Below, in pieces: positions 34,939-40,305 of a stretch of DNA of 40,305 nucleotides. This DNA comes from Bacteroidia bacterium. Its GTDB lineage: Bacteria; Bacteroidota; Bacteroidia; Bacteroidales; GWA2-32-17. The notes beneath the pieces are model-generated. The model was not told the DNA's origin. It saw nothing but the letters and a program-made list of their open reading frames with translations, and made no database searches. A program made the translations under genes and the position numbers. The stretch covers positions 1-40,305 of the forward strand of contig JACREQ010000096.1 of assembly GCA_016218155.1 (NCBI GenBank), given 5' to 3'. Position 1 is the first letter of the stretch; each line of letters starts with the position of its first letter.

Positions 34939-35050
34939 GTCACAGACTTGCGCCACACATTGAATTTTTAAATGATATTATTTTTTATCATATTTAAAAA
35001 AAATTAATTTAAATTATACTTAGCTTTGATATTATAAATGTTTATTAAAG

Positions 35051-35404
35051 ATGAAAAGATTTCTTATACTTATTTCGGTTTTGTTTTTTCTTAATTCATG
35101 TTCTGAACTTGCAGTAATTCAAGTCTTTCATGGTAAAGAAAGTAAATGGATTGAAATAAAAAAAGAAGACGTACCAACAATTGTTATTGAATCTTTTGTT
35201 TTAAAATATCCAGGTTCGGTAGTAGAGAAATGGTATAAGATTACCAAAAATCAATATATCGCCAGTTTTAAGAAAGATTCTAAACCTATGTTTGCTGTAA
35301 TTTCATCATCTGGTGTAATGAATAATGAATACCTGAATGATCCTGAAGATTTATATGGTTACGATGATTATGATGACTTTATGGATTCAGATTATTATGA
35401 TTAA
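35051..35404 (+). CDS. Small PepSY-like lipoprotein with acidic tail
   Basis: A 117-residue lipoprotein (LNS-C17). VPTIVIESFVLKYPGSVVEKWYK followed by NQYIASF is one half of a PepSY-like (DUF2874-type) domain, which usually occurs doubled in Bacteroidota periplasmic proteins. The last 20 residues are mostly Asp and Tyr. It stands alone after a 112-base AT-rich gap and shares its last stop bases (TTAA) with the convergent acpH gene. Ligand unknown. Confidence 0.7.
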   Translation: MKRFLILISVLFFLNSCSELAVIQVFHGKESKWIEIKKEDVPTIVIESFVLKYPGSVVEKWYKITKNQYIASFKKDSKPMFAVISSSGVMNNEYLNDPEDLYGYDDYDDFMDSDYYD

Positions 35405-36000
35405 CTTTTATTTAATGGATTTATCTGAAATTCCTTTTCAATCATTGTTATTATCTGAGGCATAAATTCAAAGAATTCTTCTTTGTAAGCGTTGTAATCC
35501 CTTAAAAGTATAGTTTTTGCAAATTGTGATTCTGCTGGTAAGCTCGTTCTCCGTGCCAGTCTGCTTAAAACAGATTCTACTCCATCAATTTCTTTATAAG
35601 AACCAAACCAATCTTTTACAATTAAAAATGGCATCATATATCTATATCGGGGAGTAAGTATTGAAGTATGTTTAACAAGGTTTAGATAAAAATCTCTGCA
35701 AAATGCTCTGAAATTATGATTAGAAAACTCATGCCAGTGTAATGCTAAAAAATGATCAAAGAAAATGTCAAGCACAATACCGGAATAATGACCGTATTTT
35801 TCTGATAACCTAGTTTTTCCAATTGAATAAATTTGATGTTTATCTGCAAAACTATCAATTGCTCTATGAATTATAACACCTTGCGCAATTTTATCAGGAT
35901 ATTTTTTAAATGTTGATCCTTTTAAATCGTCGGCAATAAAATTTCCGATTTTAATTTCATTATCATTACCACTTAAATATATATGAGCAAGGAAATTCAT
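35401..36000 (-). CDS. acpH: Acyl carrier protein phosphodiesterase
   Basis: A 199-residue HD-like metal-dependent hydrolase of the AcpH family, which removes 4'-phosphopantetheine from holo-acyl carrier protein. Conserved parts are MNFLAHIYLSG, GNFIADDLKGS, GVIIHRAIDSFAD and VLDIFFDHFLA, containing the Asp and His metal ligands. Length is as expected. It is convergent with the PepSY-like gene, sharing a TTAA at their stops, and lies 50 bases downstream of the M28 peptidase gene on the same strand. It is a housekeeping enzyme in fatty-acid metabolism. Confidence 0.93.
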   Translation of the reverse strand: MNFLAHIYLSGNDNEIKIGNFIADDLKGSTFKKYPDKIAQGVIIHRAIDSFADKHQIYSIGKTRLSEKYGHYSGIVLDIFFDHFLALHWHEFSNHNFRAFCRDFYLNLVKHTSILTPRYRYMMPFLIVKDWFGSYKEIDGVESVLSRLARRTSLPAESQFAKTILLRDYNAYKEEFFEFMPQIITMIEKEFQINPLNKS

Positions 36001-36050
36001 TTTGTTTGTGATATATTATTTTGTGATATTTTGTGCTTTTGTGGCATTTC

Positions 36051-37427
36051 TTACAATCCATATTTATCTATCAAATAAACCAACAATGCAATCCCGGCAC
36101 TACCCAATTGTAACTCACGTTTATTAACTTTATCAAAAGTATCGTTGGCACAATGATGATAGTCAAAATATCTTTGGGAATCTGGCATTATTGCAAAAAG
36201 GGGAGTGCCAAATTTCTTTAATGGTCCTATGTCAACACCGGAGCCACCTCTTATAAATTGATAAAAACCATAATTGTAAAATAATTTTTGCCATTGCAAT
36301 ACTTTGTTAAAAATGGTATCATTAACATCCATCGAAAATCCTGTTGGACTAGCTCCGCCGCGATCTGATTCAATTGCTGCAATATGTTTTTCTTTGTTTT
36401 TCTCAGTTAGTTCGGCATATTTTTTTGCACCCCGTTGATCCATTTCTTCATCCATAAACATTACAATTCGAATTGTATGACGTGGTTTAATTCCTAATTC
36501 TTTAAAAAGTCTTAGAACTTCCATTGAATGAATAATTCCTGCTCCATCATCATGTGCACCTGCACTATTATCCCAGCAATCAATATGTCCGCCTATCGCG
36601 ATAAACTCTTCTGGAAACTCACTGCCCTTTATTTCACCAACAACATTGCATGATTTTTCTTCTGGTAACAATATGCAATTTGACTCTAGATAAACGCTTA
36701 ATTTGTTGTCTTTTTTTAGTTGGTTACTTAACATATCAGCATGAAATGTACTAATGCAAAAAGCAGGAATTTTTGCGTAATTTGTATCGTAGCGCATAAC
36801 ACCGGTGTGTGGAAAAGTATCATTGGATAATGTTAGCGATCTAATAATTACTGCTACTGCACCATATTTTGCTGCCTCAGATGCTCCTTTAGTTCTTTGG
36901 TTTGCAGCTCCGCCATATGCCTGGAAAGTATAAAAAAACTTCGGATCCATTGCTCTGTTAAAAAAAACAATTTTACCTTTTACTTTTTCTTTTCCAAGTT
37001 TCTGTAATTCTTCAAAATTTTGTACTTCTACTGTTTCTGCTGTAATTCCGTTTAAACCGGTTGACACAGAATTTCCTAATGCGCAAACATTTATTTTATT
37101 TTTTCCAAATTGTTTAGAATCGATAAATCCTTTTTCCTGAGTTCCTCTATCCCAGTGAACAACCATTAAATCCTGTCTGAAAATATTCTCAGCACCAATT
37201 TCTTTTAATGTTTTCTCTGACCATATTACAGCATCAGATACAGCTTTTGTCCCGCATAGTCTCTTTGGGTAATTTGTTACAAGATATTCTAAATTATTTA
37301 TAGCCCAGTCATCTGTTAATGCTTTACCGAATATTGATGCGGCAATAGCAGAGTCGGTTTGCTGTATCTGACAATTTGCAAATAATGAAAAGCAAATAAG
37401 AAAAAAAGATAAAATAAGTTTATTCAT
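36051..37427 (-). CDS. Secreted M28-family zinc metallopeptidase
   Basis: A 458-residue exported peptidase. ATG at 37427 gives a signal peptide ending LFANCQ and lies 7 bases after the RNase H stop; the longer frame would overlap that gene by about 100 bases. A PA-like inserted domain occupies roughly 120-280. The co-catalytic zinc site is complete: IGGHID, GAHDDGAG, MDEEMDQRG (catalytic and ligand Glu), ESDRGG and DYHHCANDTFDKV. Such enzymes are aminopeptidases or glutamate carboxypeptidases; specificity is unknown. It may form an operon with rnhA. Confidence 0.93.
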   Translation of the reverse strand: MNKLILSFFLICFSLFANCQIQQTDSAIAASIFGKALTDDWAINNLEYLVTNYPKRLCGTKAVSDAVIWSEKTLKEIGAENIFRQDLMVVHWDRGTQEKGFIDSKQFGKNKINVCALGNSVSTGLNGITAETVEVQNFEELQKLGKEKVKGKIVFFNRAMDPKFFYTFQAYGGAANQRTKGASEAAKYGAVAVIIRSLTLSNDTFPHTGVMRYDTNYAKIPAFCISTFHADMLSNQLKKDNKLSVYLESNCILLPEEKSCNVVGEIKGSEFPEEFIAIGGHIDCWDNSAGAHDDGAGIIHSMEVLRLFKELGIKPRHTIRIVMFMDEEMDQRGAKKYAELTEKNKEKHIAAIESDRGGASPTGFSMDVNDTIFNKVLQWQKLFYNYGFYQFIRGGSGVDIGPLKKFGTPLFAIMPDSQRYFDYHHCANDTFDKVNKRELQLGSAGIALLVYLIDKYGL

Positions 37428-37434
37428 TGTAATT

Positions 37435-38055
37435 TTATTTTCTTCCAAAATCAGCAGGAATCTCTCCCCAAACCTGAGTAAGCCATTTAAGTATCTGATT
37501 AGAGTAAGTATTTTCTTTAAGCCACTTTTCAGCTCTTTCAATTAAATCAAAAAGCTTTTCATTTTTTTCTGTACGCTCTAATTTCGAATTAGCTTTCTTC
37601 TTTTTCACCCACGAAATAGCAGTAATACTGTCGGTATAAATCGGAAGTTTTATGTTTTCTTTTTTACATAATGCAAGTGCATGAACAATAGCAAGAAATT
37701 CACCGGTATTATTTGTGCCGTCTTCAAATGGGCCCATATGAAAAATGAGTTTTTTTGAACCTGTATGAACTCCCTGATATTCCATCTTTAATGTAGATGT
37801 ACTCCAGGCTGCATCTACTGCAATACTGTCTAAAATTGGCTGGGTTTTATTTTGCAGGAACTTTTCCTGATCAGATTTTGGTTTTGTCCATACATATGGT
37901 TTTTGAAATGCAATTGTAGCTTCGTCGACAGTTTTAAATGATTTATACTGTGCTCCTTCAAAGCCAAAGACCTGTTTTTTGCACTCTTCCCAGTTTTCGT
38001 ATATTCCTGGTATTAAGCCTTTCCAGACGACGTAATATTTTTTTGTAGTAGCCAA
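37435..38055 (-). CDS. rnhA: Ribonuclease H1 with RNA-DNA hybrid-binding domain
   Basis: A 206-residue protein. Residues 1-50 are the hybrid-binding (caulimovirus viroplasmin-like) domain: KYYVVWKGLIPGIYENWEECKK. Residues about 70-206 form the RNase HI fold, with the acidic active-site residues in SIAVDAAW, NNTGEFLAI, IYTDSITAIS and GEIPADFGRK. It removes RNA from RNA-DNA hybrids. The domain pairing is usual in Bacteroidota. The M28 peptidase gene follows after 7 bases. Confidence 0.93.
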   Translation of the reverse strand: MATTKKYYVVWKGLIPGIYENWEECKKQVFGFEGAQYKSFKTVDEATIAFQKPYVWTKPKSDQEKFLQNKTQPILDSIAVDAAWSTSTLKMEYQGVHTGSKKLIFHMGPFEDGTNNTGEFLAIVHALALCKKENIKLPIYTDSITAISWVKKKKANSKLERTEKNEKLFDLIERAEKWLKENTYSNQILKWLTQVWGEIPADFGRK

Positions 38056-38101
38056 ACTTTCTTAAATTATTTTCAAAAGTAATAAAAGTGAAGCAAAGTA
38101 C

Positions 38102-38130
38102 AATGCTGGTAATAATGCATTACTAGCATT
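38102..38130. repeat. Hairpin in divergent intergenic region
   Basis: Arms AATGCTGGTAAT and ATTACTAGCATT form a 12-bp stem (one G-U pair) with loop AATGC. It lies between divergent rnhA and the 593-residue gene, with no T run on either side, so it is not a standard terminator. It could be a protein-binding site or a small repeat. Confidence 0.55.
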
Positions 38131-38232
38131 ATTCATTATTAAAAATCAATTAGCAAATGTAATTTAAGTTAAAATTCCTAAAATTCTATACATTGTTAAT
38201 CATAATTATTAAACAAGTATCTAAACTATTAC

Positions 38233-38240
38233 TACTTTTG
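38233..38240 (+). promoter_or_regulatory. -7 box of the 593-residue protein gene
   Basis: TACTTTTG is an exact TAnnTTTG match. It overlaps a GTG at 38240 that opens the frame, showing that GTG is not the start codon and that translation begins at the ATG at 38264. Confidence 0.6.
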
Positions 38241-38263
38241 TGAATATATTGAAATTAATTAAA

Positions 38264-40045
38264 ATGACAATTTCTCCCGATTTTAACGATAACAAAACTT
38301 TAGAAAAATATTCTTCTGCTTTCACATTGTCAGATATGGAAATTTTTATATTTCCTGAGTTGTTTTATCCATTGGTTCTTGCAAATATAATGTCGCCGAT
38401 AATATGGGAATGGAAAAAAGAAGATTGGTTTAAGGATATTCAAAAAAAATCATTTACTTATAAAGTAAACCGTGTAAAGCAATACATTATGGAGCATTAT
38501 GTTTTCAATTTAGATTTGGAAACATGGGGTATGACAACAAAGGACAAAGAAATTAACAGATTTAAGGATTTCTTTCCTGTTGATGTCCTGAGGCAATCAA
38601 ATGCACTATTTGGTTACGAAGGCGATAAGTATTATTTTGATATTGACATCCGAAAACATTTTGGTTTAGATAAATATAACACAGATGTAATTCCTTATTG
38701 GAAAACCGAAACAGTAGAAGCTATGACAGCTTTTAAATACAAGGAAGGTTTTCCGGCAGGTGCAGGAGAGTGTGTATCATTGGCAGCATTATATGCAGCA
38801 GCAATGTTTATTGTTGCAGGAATTCCTCTCGAGGAAATGTTTTTAATGTCAACTCCTTTACATTCACAAAATTTTATAAACTCTAAAGAAGGGGTACTTA
38901 CAAATAACAGACGAATTGTTACAAAAAATATGTGGTTTAATGGCACGGTGTTATCTGCAAGAGCACGACGAGCATTAGAAAACGAAAAAGTAACAATAGT
39001 TTCACATATTTCTGGTTATATTCATACTGTATTCCCTAAAGCAACTATCGATGCTGAGAAATATAAGGAGTTTTCAGGTAAGCTAAAAGCATTTTTAAAA
39101 ACTAAAATTTCTGCAGCATTATTTGTTAATTTTTTGAGATATGATTCTGAATTCAGAAAATATTTTCAGTATGTTAATGTAATTAATGGAAGAAAAAAAT
39201 ATATTGCTCTTGAGAAAATATTTGAATACGAACATACAAGTAAAAATGCATTTGCCGATAAATCTCGCGAAATTTTATTAAAAGAGATAGATTCGGAAGA
39301 ATACAGTTTATCACCATTAGAAAACAGAGTCTTTTTAAATGATATTGAAGTTTTTCTTGATGCTAATGCTCATATGGATTGCGAGGCTGTTCGTGGATAT
39401 TTTATAAATAAAATAAAAGAAATTGATTGCACTTGTAACAAAGAGGAAATAATTGAAAATATTCATCATTTATTTAAGAAACTTGAAAATTTTATCAGAG
39501 TAAATCCACGCTTGCCCGAAACAAATAAAGAGTTTGTAAATGAAAATTCATTGACTATTACAGCCACACAGTCAAGAGAAGAAATAATAAATTATATAAA
39601 ATTAAAAGCTGAAACTGAGGAGCTGGCATTACTTTCATTATATGCTTTACGACAGATGGATATTATTGACTGGAACCCTTTTTTAAAAGCAGCTTTTGAG
39701 CGTAATCCTGTTTCTGTTGAAGGATTAAAAGGTCAAACTACTAATCAGGTTTACGAATTGTTACAAACTTTACCTAATGATTCTGTATACAGCGATAACC
39801 GTCTTGCATTACCAGATGAAGTATGGAACTTTAATCGTGGTGATGGTATAGAAAAAGCTCTTTTGTTAGCAAACTTTATTTTGCATGATAATTTTAACGG
39901 AAGTTTAAATCTTAATATTGAAAATAATAAGGTAATTCTTAAGGCAAATAACAATCAATATGAATTTGTAACACAAAAAGAACTTACATTTAATAAAGAT
40001 TTATCGAAAATTGTTAAGACAATTTCTTCTACTGCCACAGTTTAA
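38264..40045 (+). CDS. Unrecognised 593-residue protein with a possible transglutaminase-like core
   Basis: I do not recognise this protein with certainty. It has no signal peptide or membrane segment. The central FPAGAGECVSLAALYAAAMFIVAGIP, followed by LMSTPLHSQNFI, has a Cys and a His placed as in transglutaminase-like folds: a small-residue helix starting with Cys, then a beta strand with His. Around it are helical regions with many Glu, Lys and Asn. The start at 38264 is set by the upstream promoter. It is a single gene, divergent from rnhA, followed by a stem-loop. A cytoplasmic cysteine-dependent enzyme is a guess. Confidence 0.6.
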   Translation: MTISPDFNDNKTLEKYSSAFTLSDMEIFIFPELFYPLVLANIMSPIIWEWKKEDWFKDIQKKSFTYKVNRVKQYIMEHYVFNLDLETWGMTTKDKEINRFKDFFPVDVLRQSNALFGYEGDKYYFDIDIRKHFGLDKYNTDVIPYWKTETVEAMTAFKYKEGFPAGAGECVSLAALYAAAMFIVAGIPLEEMFLMSTPLHSQNFINSKEGVLTNNRRIVTKNMWFNGTVLSARARRALENEKVTIVSHISGYIHTVFPKATIDAEKYKEFSGKLKAFLKTKISAALFVNFLRYDSEFRKYFQYVNVINGRKKYIALEKIFEYEHTSKNAFADKSREILLKEIDSEEYSLSPLENRVFLNDIEVFLDANAHMDCEAVRGYFINKIKEIDCTCNKEEIIENIHHLFKKLENFIRVNPRLPETNKEFVNENSLTITATQSREEIINYIKLKAETEELALLSLYALRQMDIIDWNPFLKAAFERNPVSVEGLKGQTTNQVYELLQTLPNDSVYSDNRLALPDEVWNFNRGDGIEKALLLANFILHDNFNGSLNLNIENNKVILKANNNQYEFVTQKELTFNKDLSKIVKTISSTATV

Positions 40046-40057
40046 GTAAATAGAAGA

Positions 40058-40081
40058 ATGGTTCGTGAAGACACGAACCAT
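40058..40081. repeat. Stem-loop after the 593-residue gene
   Basis: ATGGTTCGTG and CACGAACCAT form a perfect 10-bp stem with loop AAGA, 12 bases past the stop. A third half-copy (CGAACCAT) follows at 40092-40099. There is no T run, so a terminator function is possible but not typical. Confidence 0.55.
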
Positions 40082-40132
40082 ATGAATATGACGAACCATT
40101 GAAATAGAGGTTGATATGGCTAAATAAAGGCT

Positions 40133-40305
40133 ATTATAACGTGAGTTCGATATAAAATAATAGAATACCTAGTTTTGTTACATTGAGTGGATTTTCGAAG
40201 AAAATTTGTATCGAAATGAACAAAACGATTAGTTTTCGATACGAAATTCTGAAAGAATTTCACTCAAACTAGCATCGTTTTCTTATATCGAACTCACGTT
40301 ATAAT
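40133..40305. mobile_element. Fold-back (MITE-like) element with 23-bp perfect inverted repeats
   Basis: Bases 40133-40155 and 40283-40305 are exact inverted copies of each other (23 of 23), starting ATTATAACGTGAGTTCGATA. Inside, further pairs match in order: CTAGTTT with AAACTAG, TTGAGTG with CACTCAA, and GTATCGAAA (40208-40216) with TTTCGATAC (40234-40242). The whole 173 bp can fold into one imperfect hairpin. It contains no ORF. The right arm ends at the last base of the window, so the true boundary may lie further on. It could be a non-autonomous transposable element or a palindromic intergenic repeat. Confidence 0.65.

Noticed and set aside
34969-34996. AT-rich hairpin after the YiiX-like gene as a terminator
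   Set aside because: The stem needs a two-base bulge and is nearly all A/T, no better than chance in this composition.
36051-37541. Longer 496-residue form of the M28 peptidase
   Set aside because: The extension overlaps rnhA by about 100 bases and hides the signal peptide that begins at 37427.
1-40305. CRISPR array, rRNA operon, origin of replication or riboswitch
   Set aside because: No regularly spaced repeats, rRNA-like stretches, DnaA-box clusters or recognisable riboswitch cores were seen on reading both strands.

Overview
The window looks like part of an AT-rich chromosome from an anaerobic member of the Bacteroidota. The evidence is three proteins with type IX secretion (T9SS) C-terminal sorting domains, Bacteroidota-style -7 boxes (TAnnTTTG) in front of several genes, near absence of Shine-Dalgarno sites, a CTnDOT-like tyrosine integrase, and an oxygen-sensitive electron-bifurcating Hdr/Flx complex. 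I can support the phylum from sequence; genus or family I cannot.

Layout. (1) 1-3.9 kb is an accessory region: the start of an IS1595-type transposase cut by the window edge, two unrecognised AT-rich genes (a coiled-coil protein and a four-helix membrane protein), a small DUF4248-like gene, and a tyrosine integrase next to tRNA-Ser(CGA). Beside the tRNA is a GIY-YIG endonuclease gene, and beyond it a broken 5' half of a second tRNA-Ser whose homology stops just before the anticodon and which carries inserted mini-palindromes. (2) 3.9-11.7 kb is an eight-gene operon: a dihydroorotate-dehydrogenase-like flavoprotein, then hdrC-hdrB-hdrA-flxD-flxC-flxB-flxA, expected to make an NADH-linked flavin-based electron-bifurcating complex. 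It ends in a strong bidirectional terminator facing a T9SS surface protein.

(3) 13.8-34.9 kb reads as one long operon for breakdown of protein-linked N-glycans, headed by a LacI-family regulator with a palindromic operator over its own promoter. Gene by gene: GH92 alpha-mannosidase lipoprotein, PNGase F-like glycosidase with a large LamG-containing insertion, small ORF, SGNH hydrolase with T9SS tail, EamA transporter, FucP/NagP-type sugar permease, GH20 beta-hexosaminidase, transglutaminase-like protein, CutC family protein, GH2 beta-mannosidase, ROK sugar kinase and a YiiX-like papain-fold protein. Junctions are overlaps or very short gaps. The enzymes fit stepwise handling of a high-mannose N-glycan: release from protein, removal of alpha-mannose, cleavage of Man-beta-1,4-GlcNAc, cleavage of GlcNAc-GlcNAc, import and phosphorylation. 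There is no SusC/SusD pair.

(4) 35.0-40.3 kb holds housekeeping-type genes (PepSY-like lipoprotein, ACP phosphodiesterase, M28 peptidase, RNase H1) and an unrecognised 593-residue protein. It ends with a stem-loop and a 173-bp fold-back element bounded by perfect 23-bp inverted repeats, the right one ending at the last base of the window.

The most unusual items are the tRNA-Ser/GIY-YIG/half-tRNA arrangement, the insertion-split PNGase F-like enzyme within a SusCD-less N-glycan operon, the DHOD-like partner of the Hdr/Flx complex, and the right-edge fold-back repeat. All functional statements come from reading motifs by eye; no database search was run.
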